Below are positions 26,389-38,779 of a stretch of DNA of 64,000 nucleotides, piece by piece. Each line of letters begins with the position of its first letter. Within the stretch, counting starts at the first letter, position 1. The stretch covers positions 1 to 64,000 of the forward strand of contig DATFYX010000059.1 in NCBI GenBank assembly GCA_035314825.1. The letters are read 5' to 3'. The stretch comes from Candidatus Eremiobacteraceae bacterium. Its GTDB lineage: Bacteria > Vulcanimicrobiota > Vulcanimicrobiia > Eremiobacterales > Eremiobacteraceae. A model generated the notes under the pieces. The model made no database searches, was not told the origin of the DNA, and saw nothing but the letters and a program-made list of their open reading frames with translations. The translations under genes were made by a program, and so were the position numbers.

Positions 26389-27099
26389 ATGTCTACCTCC
26401 GTGGCTGAGCTGCGAAGCGCGTTAGAGCGTCGCTGGCAAGGGGTCATCCCCCACGCCGCAGCTCCCGTGCGGCCTGGGATGGCCAGCGGCATCGCCGATC
26501 TGGACGCGCTGCTCGGACCGGCGGGGGTGCCTCGCGGCCAGCTCACCGAGCTGTTCGGATCGCGCTCGTCCGGCAAGACGATGGTGGCGTTCGCGCTGCT
26601 CGCGTCGGCCACGCGCGAGGGGGCGCTGGGCGCGTACGTCGATCCGTGGGGCGGTTTTTTCGCGCCGGCCGCCGTCGCGGCGGGCATCGACGTCCGCCGG
26701 CTCATCGTGGCGCGCCCGCGCGATGCCGCTGCGGCGCGGCGCGCGACGGATGCGCTCGTGCGCGGCGGCGCGTGCGCGATCGTGGTCGTGGATTGCGCCG
26801 AGCTGTCCGGCACGCTGCAGACCCATCATTGCGCGCGCCTGGTGGCGCAAGCCGAGAAGACCGGCACGACGCTGGTCGTCATCACCAACGGCGATGCGCA
26901 AGCGGTAGCCTCGTTCGCATCGTTGCGCGTGCGCGCGCATGGTCTGACGCCGGTCTGGCAGGAGGGCAGCGAGGGCAGCGGCCGTTTGATGGGCTGCATC
27001 GCATCGGTCGACATCGCCAAATCGCGCGCGATCGCTCCCGGTCGCAGCGCGCGTTTTGCGGCCTCGCTGCCCGAGGTCGCCGGCACGTGGCCCTGCTGA
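26389..27099 (+). CDS. imuA: ImuA-type RecA-like accessory protein
   Basis: 236 aa. It is a shortened RecA-fold protein with Walker A GSRSSGKT near residue 63, SGIADLDALLGPAGVPRGQLTELFG leading into it, and CAIVVVDCAEL as a Walker B-like strand. It resembles ImuA/ImuA' proteins that work with ImuB and DnaE2 in translesion synthesis. Its stop overlaps the imuB start by one base. Probably leaderless and LexA-controlled. Confidence 0.82.
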   Translation: MSTSVAELRSALERRWQGVIPHAAAPVRPGMASGIADLDALLGPAGVPRGQLTELFGSRSSGKTMVAFALLASATREGALGAYVDPWGGFFAPAAVAAGIDVRRLIVARPRDAAAARRATDALVRGGACAIVVVDCAELSGTLQTHHCARLVAQAEKTGTTLVVITNGDAQAVASFASLRVRAHGLTPVWQEGSEGSGRLMGCIASVDIAKSRAIAPGRSARFAASLPEVAGTWPC

Positions 27100-28664
27100 T
27101 GCAGCGCCGGATCGCGTGTCTGGTCCTGCCGCAGTTCTCGGTCGAGGTCTGCCTGCGCGCCAAACCGTCCTTGAAAGGACGTCCGCTCGCGATCGCGCAT
27201 GGCGAGTCGCGCCGGGAGATCGTCAGCGCCAACCGCACGAGCATCGGCGTGGTCGCCGGCATGACGCCCAAACAGGCGCGCGCCGCCTGTCCGGGATTGG
27301 TGGTCATCGCACGCGACGAGAGCGCGGAGCTTGCGGCGACGAGCGAGCTGCTCGATGCGTTGGAGACGTGCGGTCCGCTCGTCGAAGGCAGCGCGCCCGG
27401 CATCTGCTACTTCGATGCGGCCGCACTGCCGGGCGGCGAGGCGGGTGCGCTCGGCGCCGCCCTCTCGCTGGCCACCGAGCTCGGCTTCTCGTGCGCCGCC
27501 GCGATCGCCGATGACAAGTTCAGCGCGCGCTGCGCGGCGCGCGTGGCCGGTGCCGGCGTGAGCATCGTGCCGCCCGGCGGCAGCGCGGTCTTCCTCGCAC
27601 CGCTGTCCATCGGATTGCTGGCGCTCGCGCCGGGGGATGCGGATCGTTTCGACCTGCTCGGCTTGCGCACGCTCGGCCAGCTGGCGGCGCTGCCCGTCGG
27701 GCCGTTGGCGCTGCGTTTCGGCGAACGCGCGCGGCGCTATCAGCAGCTCGCGCGCGGCGCCGACGATGAATCGTTGCAGCCGCGCAACGCGGCCGCGGTC
27801 TACGAGGACCGCTTTGGCTTCGACGGCGCGGTCGACCGGCTCGAGCCGGTGCTGTTCGCATTGCGCGGCTGTCTCGGCACGGTCGCCGCGCGGCTGGCCG
27901 GCTGTGCGCAGACGTGCGATCGCTTCGACGTCGTACTGGAGCATTCGGCGGAATCGGCGATCGTGCCCGTGCTGCTCGCGGAGCCGAGCGCGTCGGCGGA
28001 GACGATGTTCCATCTCGCGCGCATCGCGCTGGAATCGCGCGAGATGCTCGAGTCGATCGCGGCGGTCGGCGTGCGCGTGACGCCGTGCGGCCAGGCGCCG
28101 CCGCAGCTCTCGTTGTTCGACGGGACTGCGGCATCGCGGCGCGCGGCGGTGGCGGCGACCATCGCGCGTCTGCAGGCGGCGCTGCGCCGCGACGAGGTGG
28201 TGACGATGATGCCGATGCCGGCGCGTTCGCGCTTGCCCGAACGCATGCAACAGGCGACGCCGATCGACTCTCCGCAGGACCTCGTGGGCGTCGTACGCGA
28301 GCGCAGTTCGAGGCACGGAGCGCTCGGGCGCGGCGCGAGGAACGTGACCCCCGCACGCAGCTCTCATGTGGCCGCGCGTTCTTTGAACGCGCCCGCTCCC
28401 GTGACACAGAGGTCCGCGAGCAACGCGCCGGCGGCGAACGGCGGCGCCTGGGCGCCGGCGCTGCGCTTGGTGGATCCCCCCAAGCCCATCGCCGCACCGC
28501 CGCAGGACAGCGCGCGAGCCGGGCCGTTCCGCTTGAGCGAGAGCTGGTGGGAGCAGCCGGTCGAGCGCGATTACTATCAGCTCGTCGACAATGCGGGTGC
28601 GCTGTTGCTGGTCTTTCGCGACCTGCGCGACGGCTGCTGGTATCTGCAGGGCGTGTTCGACTAG
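27099..28664 (+). CDS. imuB: ImuB-like Y-family polymerase homolog (probably inactive)
   Basis: 521 aa from ATG 27099. Y-family features include IACLVLPQFSVEVCLRAKPSLKGRPLAI, a palm/thumb-like region and LGLRTLGQLAALPVGPLALRFGERARR (helix-hairpin-helix). The catalytic acidic motifs are absent: the first is LPQFS rather than an Asp motif, and the second is YFDAAAL rather than S-x-D-E. This fits ImuB as a beta-clamp-binding scaffold for DnaE2. QLSLFD near residue 345 is a good clamp-binding motif. A family A repeat is translated in frame in the poorly conserved tail (SSHVAARSLNAPAP). Confidence 0.82.
   Translation: MQRRIACLVLPQFSVEVCLRAKPSLKGRPLAIAHGESRREIVSANRTSIGVVAGMTPKQARAACPGLVVIARDESAELAATSELLDALETCGPLVEGSAPGICYFDAAALPGGEAGALGAALSLATELGFSCAAAIADDKFSARCAARVAGAGVSIVPPGGSAVFLAPLSIGLLALAPGDADRFDLLGLRTLGQLAALPVGPLALRFGERARRYQQLARGADDESLQPRNAAAVYEDRFGFDGAVDRLEPVLFALRGCLGTVAARLAGCAQTCDRFDVVLEHSAESAIVPVLLAEPSASAETMFHLARIALESREMLESIAAVGVRVTPCGQAPPQLSLFDGTAASRRAAVAATIARLQAALRRDEVVTMMPMPARSRLPERMQQATPIDSPQDLVGVVRERSSRHGALGRGARNVTPARSSHVAARSLNAPAPVTQRSASNAPAANGGAWAPALRLVDPPKPIAAPPQDSARAGPFRLSESWWEQPVERDYYQLVDNAGALLLVFRDLRDGCWYLQGVFD
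28364..28390. repeat. Family A palindromic repeat inside imuB
   Basis: ATGTGGCC followed by an 8-bp stem GCGCGTTC/GAACGCGC around TTT. It is read in frame and adds about 9 residues to a low-complexity linker. Confidence 0.7.
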
Positions 28665-28672
28665 CGCACCGC

Positions 28673-31600
28673 ATGCTGCCGTACGCCGAGCTCCATTGCC
28701 ATTCCAATTTCTCGCTGCTCGAAGGCGGCTCACATCCCGAGGAGCTGGTCGAGCGCGCCCGCGAGCTGGGCTTGGCCGGCATCGCAATCACCGACCGCAA
28801 CGGCGTCTACGGCGCCGTGCGCTTCGCCCAAGCCGCGCGCGAAGCGGGCATCCCGGCGATCATCGGCGCGGAGCTGACGCTCGAGGACGAGAGCCACCTC
28901 GTGCTGCTCGCGCAGAGCAAAGAGGGGTATGGCAATCTCTCGCGCCTGATCAGCCGGGCGCATCTCGACAACGAGCGCGGCCAGCCGCGCACGTCGTATC
29001 ACAACCTCGCACGCTACGCGGCCGGCATCATCGCGCTCTCCGGCTGCGAGCACGGCGCCATTCCGCGCGCCCTGGAGCACGGCGATTTTCGCGGGGCGTG
29101 CGAACAGGCCGGCGCACTGCGCGACATCTTCGGTTGGGGGAACTTGTGGATCGAGCTGCAGCGCCATCTGCTGCCTGACGACGGACCGCGCATCCGCTCG
29201 CTATGCGCGCTCGCCGGCGCGCTCGAGCTTGGGGTGGTCGCCACCGGCGGCGTCCACTACGCGGTGCCGGAACATCGCGCGCTGGCAGACGTCCTCACCT
29301 GCGTGCGCCTTAAGACGACGCTCGACGACGCGGGCACGCGCCTGCGCCCTAACGGCGAGTACTATCTGCGCCCGCCGGAGATGATGGCGCGCCTGTTCGC
29401 CGAGCACCCGCGCGCGGTGCACGCCAGCGCGGCGATCGCCCAGCGCTGCGAGTTCCGGCTCGACCGGTTGCGCAACGAGTTCCCCGATTTTCCGCTGCCG
29501 CCGGGCGAGACCGCGTTTTCCTATCTTTATTCTTTGGTGCATGAAGGCGTGCGCCGCCGCTATCGGCCCGTGACCCCCGAGGTGAGCAAGCAGATCGCGC
29601 ACGAGCTGGGCGTCATCGAGCGGATGGATCTGGCCGGCTACTTCCTCATCGTGTGGGACATCGTGCGCTTTGCGATGGAGCGCGGCATCTTCGTCCAGGG
29701 GCGCGGCTCGGCCGCCAACTCGGCGGTGTGCTACGCGCTTCACATCACCAACGTCGATCCAGTGGGCTTGAAGATGCTCTTCGAGCGCTTCTTGTCCGAA
29801 GAGCGCGCCGAGCTGCCCGACATCGATATCGACTGTCCGTCGGGCGACCAGCGCGAGCAGATCATCCAGTACGTCTATCAGCGCTACGGGCGCGAGCACA
29901 GCGGTATGGTGGCTGAAGTGATCAGCTACCGGGCGCGCTCGGCGGTGCGCGACATCGGCAAAGCGCTCGGCCTGTCGCTCGATCAAGTGGACGCCCTCGC
30001 CAAGTCGCTCGACAGCTATTCATCCGTGCGCGTCGGCGAAGAGGCGGCGCAGATCGCGCAAGCGACGGAGGGCGTACCCAAACACGAGGCGATGCAGGTG
30101 ACGCAGCACGGGGAACCGCTTGCGCTGTCGGCCGCGGACGTCGAGGGCGCGATCGCCGCGCTGCCCTCGGCGCTGGCGGTCGAGGGCGGCAGCGGCGTCG
30201 CCCAGCGGCTGTACGAGTTATGCGCGCGCATCGACAGCTTTCCGCGCCATCTGAGCCAGCACGTCGGCGGCATGGTGATCACGCGCTCGCCGCTCATCGA
30301 GGTGGCGCCGCTCGAAAAGGCCGCCATGCCGGACCGCACGATCGTGTGCTGGGATAAGGACGACTGCGCCACGCTCGGGCTCATCAAGATCGACATCCTC
30401 GGCCTGGGCATGCTCGACGCCATCGAGATCGCGCTCGAAGAGATCAAACGCGTGCGCGGCGAGACGGTCGATCTGGTGGACCTGCGCGCCTGCGACGATC
30501 CCGGCGTCTACGACATGCTGTGCGCCGCCGATACGGTGGGGCTGTTCCAGGTCGAATCGCGCGCGCAGATGGCCACCCTGCCGCGCCTCAAGCCGCGCAA
30601 CTTCTACGACATCGTGGTCGAAGTGGCGATCATCCGGCCGGGTCCGATCCAGGGCGACATGGTGCATCCGTACATCCGCCGGCGCAAAGGCCTCGAGCCG
30701 GTCACGTATCCCCATCCGTCGCTCGTGCCGGTGCTGGAGCGCACGCTCGGCGTGCCGCTGTTCCAAGAGCAGGGCATGCGCATGGCGGTCGAGACCGCCG
30801 GCTTCACGGCCGGGCAAGCCGACGAATTGCGCCGCGCCATGGGGCACAAGCGCTCGTATGAGAAGATGGAGCGCCTCAAAGGACGCTTGATCGAAGGCTG
30901 GGCCAAAAACGGCATCACCCACGACGTCGCCAAGCGCCTGTTCCAGATGCTCAGCGCGTTCGCCGATTTCGGCTTTCCCGAATCGCACGCGGCGTCGTTC
31001 GCGCTCATCGTCTACGTCTCGGGCTATCTCAAGCGCTACTACGCGCCGGAGTTCTTCGCGGCGCTGCTCAACGCGCAGCCGATGGGTTTCTATTCGCCCG
31101 AATCGCTGATCGCCGACGCGCGCCGCCACAACGTGGCGATCCTGCCGCCGGACGTGAACGCGTCGCACTACCCCTGCACCGTCGAACCCATCCGCTCGCG
31201 CGAACCGATGGAGCAGCCGGATGTATCCGACCGGCCGTCCGAATGGCGCCACCCGGTCGCCATGCGCATCGGGCTGAGCCAAGTGCGAGGCATCGGCGCC
31301 AAACACGAAGAGATGCTCGAGGCGCAGCGCGTCGCCGGCCCCTACCGGGATCTGCGCGATTTCGTGCTGCGCACCGGGCTGCCCAAGGACGTGCTCGAGT
31401 CGCTGGCCGCCGTCGACGCGTTCGCCTGTTTCGACCTGTCGCGCCGCCAGGCGTTATGGGAGGTGCAGCGCATGGCGGAGCTGCCGCGCGTGGGTGGACT
31501 CGAACGCGACATGACGATTGACGAGCCGGCGGTCGTGCTGCCGCACATGCATCAAGTGGAAGAAGCGGCCGCCGATCTATGGGGCCTCGGCCTATCCACC

Positions 31601-31969
31601 AAATATCACGCCATGCAGTTCTATCGGGAACAGCTCAAAGCAGCGCGCATCTATTGCGCCGCTGATCTCGAGCGGCTGCCCAACCGGCTCGTGGCCAAGG
31701 TCGCCGGCATCGTGACCACGCGCCAGCGGCCGGGCACCGCCAAAGGCTTCGTCTTCACGACGATGGAGGACGAGACCGGGCTCATGAACGTGATCATCCG
31801 GCCGGACATCTATCAGAAGTACCGCCCGATCGCACGCGACGAACCGGCGGTCATCGTGGAAGGCGTGCTGCAAAAAGACGACGGCCGCGTCAACATCCTC
31901 GCGCGGCGTTTCTGGAAGCTCGATCTCGAACGCCTCGCACGCGGCCTGACATCGCGCGACTTTCGCTAG
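28673..31969 (+). CDS. dnaE2: Error-prone DNA polymerase III alpha-type subunit
   Basis: 1098 aa, the length of DnaE2 rather than replicative DnaE. It has a PHP domain at the N-terminus (PYAELHCHSNFSLLEGGSHPEELVERA), palm motifs with GRGSAANSAVCYALHIT and the catalytic ELPDIDIDCPSGDQRE, finger/thumb regions (GLFQVESRAQM, RPGPIQGDMVHPYIRRR, FADFGFPESHAASFALIVY), a helix-hairpin-helix and a C-terminal OB domain (AKVAGIVTTRQRPGTAKGFVFTTMEDE). It carries out mutagenic lesion bypass during the SOS response with ImuA and ImuB. Confidence 0.95.
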   Translation: MLPYAELHCHSNFSLLEGGSHPEELVERARELGLAGIAITDRNGVYGAVRFAQAAREAGIPAIIGAELTLEDESHLVLLAQSKEGYGNLSRLISRAHLDNERGQPRTSYHNLARYAAGIIALSGCEHGAIPRALEHGDFRGACEQAGALRDIFGWGNLWIELQRHLLPDDGPRIRSLCALAGALELGVVATGGVHYAVPEHRALADVLTCVRLKTTLDDAGTRLRPNGEYYLRPPEMMARLFAEHPRAVHASAAIAQRCEFRLDRLRNEFPDFPLPPGETAFSYLYSLVHEGVRRRYRPVTPEVSKQIAHELGVIERMDLAGYFLIVWDIVRFAMERGIFVQGRGSAANSAVCYALHITNVDPVGLKMLFERFLSEERAELPDIDIDCPSGDQREQIIQYVYQRYGREHSGMVAEVISYRARSAVRDIGKALGLSLDQVDALAKSLDSYSSVRVGEEAAQIAQATEGVPKHEAMQVTQHGEPLALSAADVEGAIAALPSALAVEGGSGVAQRLYELCARIDSFPRHLSQHVGGMVITRSPLIEVAPLEKAAMPDRTIVCWDKDDCATLGLIKIDILGLGMLDAIEIALEEIKRVRGETVDLVDLRACDDPGVYDMLCAADTVGLFQVESRAQMATLPRLKPRNFYDIVVEVAIIRPGPIQGDMVHPYIRRRKGLEPVTYPHPSLVPVLERTLGVPLFQEQGMRMAVETAGFTAGQADELRRAMGHKRSYEKMERLKGRLIEGWAKNGITHDVAKRLFQMLSAFADFGFPESHAASFALIVYVSGYLKRYYAPEFFAALLNAQPMGFYSPESLIADARRHNVAILPPDVNASHYPCTVEPIRSREPMEQPDVSDRPSEWRHPVAMRIGLSQVRGIGAKHEEMLEAQRVAGPYRDLRDFVLRTGLPKDVLESLAAVDAFACFDLSRRQALWEVQRMAELPRVGGLERDMTIDEPAVVLPHMHQVEEAAADLWGLGLSTKYHAMQFYREQLKAARIYCAADLERLPNRLVAKVAGIVTTRQRPGTAKGFVFTTMEDETGLMNVIIRPDIYQKYRPIARDEPAVIVEGVLQKDDGRVNILARRFWKLDLERLARGLTSRDFR

Positions 31970-31988
31970 AACGCCGCGCTCGACGACG

Positions 31989-32522
31989 CTACGGCAGCGA
32001 GATTCCGCCGGTGAATAGATTCAGGTCGACCTTCGCCGCGCGGGCTTCGTCGCTTGCAGGAGTGAGGACGAGCTCGATCGTCTGATGCTGGTCGGCCCAC
32101 GTGCCGGCGCTCACGTACTGCACGCTGCCGTTGCTCGCGAACAGCAGTGGCGTGGTCGCGTCGATCGGTCCGCCCGTCAAGTCGACGTCATCGAAGCTGC
32201 GATGGACGATGACCGGCCCGAGCGTCGAGTTGGAATCTATGGCATTGGGCCGCCCGTAGTAGCAGTCGTACGATAATGGAGCTGTCGAGTCGATCTGCAG
32301 CGTCGCGCCGTCGTTGGCTCCGCCGTTTTGCGCGACGCGCTCGAGCAGCGCAAGGTCCTGCGCGACGGTCGACGCCGCGTCCCCGGCCGCACGCTCGCGC
32401 TGATAGGCCCGAAACGGCGTCAGCAAGACAAGCGCGGCGGCGATCGCGAGCATCGACACGACGACCAGCATTTCCATCAACGTCATGCCGCGCGACCGGT
32501 ACCGATGACCGAGGCGACTCAT
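31989..32522 (-). CDS. Type IV pseudopilin (GspH/FimT-like)
   Basis: 177 aa from ATG 32522. The prepilin leader is clear: a basic segment, cleavage Gly then MTLMEMLVVVSMLAIAAALVLL, with Glu at +5. The C-terminal part is beta-rich, as in minor pseudopilins (FASNGSVQYVSAGTWADQHQTIELVL). It would be cleaved by a prepilin peptidase (none in the window) and join a type IV pilus, secretion or uptake system. The start overlaps the next upstream gene's stop by 4 bases. Confidence 0.78.
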   Translation of the reverse strand: MSRLGHRYRSRGMTLMEMLVVVSMLAIAAALVLLTPFRAYQRERAAGDAASTVAQDLALLERVAQNGGANDGATLQIDSTAPLSYDCYYGRPNAIDSNSTLGPVIVHRSFDDVDLTGGPIDATTPLLFASNGSVQYVSAGTWADQHQTIELVLTPASDEARAAKVDLNLFTGGISLP

Positions 32523-33202
32523 GGAAGGGCGCCCGACGGTACCGCGTTGCCGTCCCACCATTGCTGATTCCCAAAAGAGTCGTTCGGCACCGGCTCGCCG
32601 GTCGGGCCCGTCGTGAAGACGTGGATGCGCAGGTCGGTGACGGAGGAGGTCGCGACTTGGCCCGCCGGGTCGCCTGGGCTGTCGATGCCCACTGGTCCTG
32701 AATTGTCGATGACCCCGACGACCTCCGAATACGGGTAGAACTGGCCGAACGTGCGCACCAACGCGGTCGTGCTCCGTGTCGCCACCGGCGTGCCGTCGAC
32801 CACAACGGTAGCGGTGACGCTGACCTGCAGCGGCGTCTCATTCACGAACGGGTTCTGCTGGAGGTTGACGTCCAGATGGTCGTTGGTCGCGCCGGCCGTG
32901 TCCAGGCGCACCGCCACGCGCGCATCGACGTGCGTGCGCTCATCGATGACCAGCGTGTAGGTGCTCTGCGCGGCTGCGACGTCGCCCAACGCCGCCACGA
33001 CGTCGCCTTGCCGCTCGCTGACGAGCGCGCGCAGCCAGCCGACGGCGGCGTCCGCGCCCGCCTGCGCTTGCCGATTCCATTGCTCTTCGGTGACGCGCCG
33101 CAAGCCCGAGGTCCCGATGTGGACCAGAAATGCGAGCAGCGCCAACAGCAACGTCGTGGCGAGCAACACGGAGACGAGCGCGATGCCGCGCCGAGCCCGC
33201 AT
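32519..33202 (-). CDS. PilX/GspK-like minor pilin-type membrane protein
   Basis: 227 aa. The N-terminus MRARRGIALVSVLLATTLLLALLAFLVHIGTSGLRRV resembles the R-G-I/A-L-V-x-V-L-L leader of PilX/GspK-type proteins that lack Glu5. The remainder is an extracytoplasmic beta-rich domain. It lies between the two pseudopilin-type genes in an overlapping operon. Confidence 0.65.
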   Translation of the reverse strand: MRARRGIALVSVLLATTLLLALLAFLVHIGTSGLRRVTEEQWNRQAQAGADAAVGWLRALVSERQGDVVAALGDVAAAQSTYTLVIDERTHVDARVAVRLDTAGATNDHLDVNLQQNPFVNETPLQVSVTATVVVDGTPVATRSTTALVRTFGQFYPYSEVVGVIDNSGPVGIDSPGDPAGQVATSSVTDLRIHVFTTGPTGEPVPNDSFGNQQWWDGNAVPSGALP

Positions 33203-33203
33203 C

Positions 33204-34760
33204 TCAGCGCCCTCCAAGAGCTGACCACGCAGGGGTCGGCGTCGGCGTGGGCGTCGGGATGCCCGAGCCGCCCGTGGGAGGAGCCGGCGGCGCGGGGCCC
33301 GCCGGCGGTGTCGTCGAGCTGCCTGGCGGCGGCACCGGCGGTCCGACCGTTGTCGCCAACTTCGCCAGCACGCGCCCCGACGAGTCGCTGGCTGAGACCG
33401 CAACGTCGCGGGCGTCCGCCAACGCATTCGCGCTGACCACGACGGTGATCGTCAGATCACCTGCGCTGCTCGACGTGGTGCCGGTCGGCAACACGGTGCC
33501 GTACGCGCAGGCCGTCTCCTCATCGGTGAGCGCGTTCGAGACGGCAAGCAGCGCAGCGCGCTTCTGCGCGGCGACGTAATCGGCGCGCGCGACCGCTGTC
33601 AGCGCCGGATAGACCGCGGCGACGATCACCGTGGTGAAGAAGGCCATCGACACCAGCGTCTCGATAAGGCTCAAGCCTGCCGTCGCCCGCCGCGCGCGTT
33701 CGGGTCGCGCAGCGATCCGCGGCAAGCGGCGTGGCAACACCATCGCCCTCGACACCCCTGGCGCGCTCACGCGCACGAACAGAGCGGAATGCTGCACCTC
33801 GACGGCTCGCGCAAAGAACTCCGGCCCGACGCGATAGTGGTTGCCCTCGAGCGTGAGCACGCCGTCCGGGCCGACGTACGCGGCGCTGGCGATTGCTTTC
33901 CAACCGCGCGGATCGCGCGTCGCCCGATCGCACAGCCGCATCGAGAATGCGTCGCGACGCAGCCATGCGACGATCGCCACGGCCAGAGCCATCAACCCGA
34001 ACGCGCCGAGCACGCGGCTCCACGGAAAAGGCGCCGAGACGGCACCGGATGCGCCCGCGGGCACCACCGGCGCGGAAACGTCGCCCGCCGATCGCACAGG
34101 CGATGAGACCGTGGTGTCGCGCGCTGCGGGTGCGCTCTCGAGGGCGATGTCGAGACGGTCGATCTGGAACGTCGCGTCCTGTATCCCCGAGCGCAGGCGC
34201 ACGATGCGCGTCGGCACCGGCACGCCCGAGACCTCGCTCCATCCGGCAAAGACATACGCGAGCCGCGCGTCGTGCGCGGGCGCGATGCCGGTGATCGCAT
34301 CGCCGACGCGATCGACATAAACCACGACGTCGCGAGGCGCCTCCCACGACAGCGCGCTGCGCTCGCGCAGGCCGCCCGCGCTCAGACGAGCCAGAGCGAC
34401 AAGCCACGGGTTCACCAGTACGTCTGAAGCGAGCGGATCGCTCGCCCACGCGCGGACGGATCCCGCTTGGATCTCCACACCGTTGCGGTCGGCATGGACC
34501 GCATAGCGCGCCGAGTGCTCGTCCACGGAAAAGCCGTCCGCGCCGATCTGCGCGCTGCCTTGGATCTCCGGTGCATGAGGCACGTCGGATCGATGTCCGG
34601 CGTACTCGATGTGGCCGTGAAAGCCGCGCAAGCGTGCGAGCACGGGTGGGACGGCCGGCGAAAAGGCGGCGGAGGAGGCGCTCGCGCCGAAGGCGGGAGC
34701 GCACAGTGCCAGGATGATGAGCGGTGCGACGCGCAGCCCGCATAAGGATGGATGCGGCAT
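33204..34760 (-). CDS. Fusion: secreted domain plus internal type IV prepilin module
   Basis: 518 aa from ATG 34760, which begins a signal peptide (MPHPSLCGLRVAPLIILALCAPAFGASA). A periplasmic domain (about 30-230), a membrane helix (VLGAFGLMALAVAIVAWL) and a basic region follow. Then, about 150 residues from the end, comes a complete prepilin signature: RRATAG followed by LSLIETLVSMAFFTTVIVAAVYPAL with Glu at +5. A start at ATG 33743 would give a free 179-residue GspI-like pilin. The C-terminus is Pro/Thr-rich with PTPTPT repeats. Either the gene is a true fusion or an internal start is used. Confidence 0.6.
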   Translation of the reverse strand: MPHPSLCGLRVAPLIILALCAPAFGASASSAAFSPAVPPVLARLRGFHGHIEYAGHRSDVPHAPEIQGSAQIGADGFSVDEHSARYAVHADRNGVEIQAGSVRAWASDPLASDVLVNPWLVALARLSAGGLRERSALSWEAPRDVVVYVDRVGDAITGIAPAHDARLAYVFAGWSEVSGVPVPTRIVRLRSGIQDATFQIDRLDIALESAPAARDTTVSSPVRSAGDVSAPVVPAGASGAVSAPFPWSRVLGAFGLMALAVAIVAWLRRDAFSMRLCDRATRDPRGWKAIASAAYVGPDGVLTLEGNHYRVGPEFFARAVEVQHSALFVRVSAPGVSRAMVLPRRLPRIAARPERARRATAGLSLIETLVSMAFFTTVIVAAVYPALTAVARADYVAAQKRAALLAVSNALTDEETACAYGTVLPTGTTSSSAGDLTITVVVSANALADARDVAVSASDSSGRVLAKLATTVGPPVPPPGSSTTPPAGPAPPAPPTGGSGIPTPTPTPTPAWSALGGR

Positions 34761-34934
34761 GCGGACCAGGCTCCTCGAAACGGCGTGTGTGGCGATTGTA
34801 ACGGAAGACCGCAAGTAGCGCAATGCGAATCACGCGTTCGGGTGCTCGCGTAAAGGGTCCCCGACTTCGCTGCGCGGAAACAAACCCGCCCGGCCCTTGT
34901 CAGTACTGTGGATGGAAGTACGAAGAGGCGTTCG

Positions 34935-37594
<2,660 letters not shown>

Positions 37595-37598
<4 letters not shown>

Positions 37599-38761
37599 GC
37601 GAGGCGCGCCTGCGGCCTCGCCGCCCCGAGCGCGCGCGCCATCCATGGATCTTCGCGGGCGAGATCGCGCAGCTGCCGGATGCGCCCGACGGCGCGTGCG
37701 TGCGCGTGCTCGACCATCGCGGGCGCTTCTTCGCGGTGGCGTATCTCAACCGGCGCTCGAAGATCTCGTTGCGCGTGCTTTCGTGGCGCGACGAGGGGGT
37801 CGACGCGCAGTTCTGGCACCGGCGGCTGCAAGCGGCGGTAGGTCTGCGCGCGCCGGTGCCGGCCGACGGCGGCCGGCGCATCGTCAACGCCGAGGGCGAC
37901 GGCGTGCCGGGCTTGATCGTCGACTGGTACGCGGGTTTCGTGGTGATCCAGATCTCGACGCTGGGCATCGACACGGCGCGCGCCGACATCGTCGCCGCCC
38001 TCGAGGACCTGCTTGCGCCGCGCGGCATCTACGAACGCAGCGACGTGCCCGAGCGCTCGCTCGAAGGTCTCGCACCGCAGATCGGCGTGCTCGCGGGCGC
38101 GCCGCCGCCTGAGCTCGTGGAGATCGTCGAGGAACCGGCGCGCCTGCTCGTCGACGTCGCGCACGGGCAGAAGACCGGCCTGTTCCTCGACCAGCGGCTC
38201 AACCGGGCGGCCGCGGCGCGTTACGCTGCCGGCAGGCGCGTGTTGAATTGTTTCGCATACTCGGGCGGCTTCGGCGTGCACGCATGCCTCGCGGGCGCAA
38301 ACGAGGTCGTCAACGTCGACATCTCGCCGGAAGCGTGCGAGCTGGCACAGCGCAACTTCGAGCACAACGGGTGCACGAATGCGTCGTTCGTCGAGGCCAA
38401 CGCGTTCGATTGGCTGCGCCAGGCCAGCGACGGCGACGAGATCTTCGGCATGGTCATCTTGGACCCGCCTTCGTTCGCGCGCGGCAGGGGCGCGCTCGAA
38501 GGCGCGCTGCGCGGCTACAAAGAGATCAATCTGCGCGCGCTCAAGCTGCTGCGCCCGGGCGGCATCCTCGTCACGTGTTCGTGCTCGCGTCCGGTCACGC
38601 GCCGGCTTTTCGGCGAGGTCATCGCGGATGCGGCCGCCGACGCGCGGGTCGAGCTGCAGCTGCTCGAAGACCGGGCGTTGCCGCCGGATCACCCGATCCT
38701 GATGTCAGCGGCCGAAACGGCTTATCTGAAATGTCTGATCGTGCAGGTGGCGGTCGAATAA
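37595..38761 (+). CDS. Class I SAM-dependent rRNA large-subunit methyltransferase (RlmI-type)
   Basis: 388 aa from TTG 37595, overlapping the clpB stop. A PUA domain at the N-terminus ([38 protein letters not shown]) is followed by a methyltransferase fold: [20 protein letters not shown] for SAM binding, [36 protein letters not shown], and the Cys in [11 protein letters not shown] expected for m5C chemistry. The target is probably 23S rRNA cytosine, as for RlmI. Its stop codon lies inside a family B repeat. Confidence 0.87.
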
Positions 38762-38773
38762 ATTCGACCGCTC
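38750..38773. repeat. Family B palindromic repeat at the end of the rlmI-type gene
   Basis: CGGTCGAA, TAAA, TTCGACCG, then CTC. The TAA in the centre is the stop codon of the methyltransferase gene, so the repeat defines its C-terminus. Confidence 0.8.
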
Positions 38774-38779
38774 CAGAGA

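Noticed and set aside
34761-34934. Heat-shock operator (CIRCE or HAIR) expected upstream of clpB
   Set aside because: No matching inverted repeat is visible in the 174 bases between the pilin-fusion gene and clpB.
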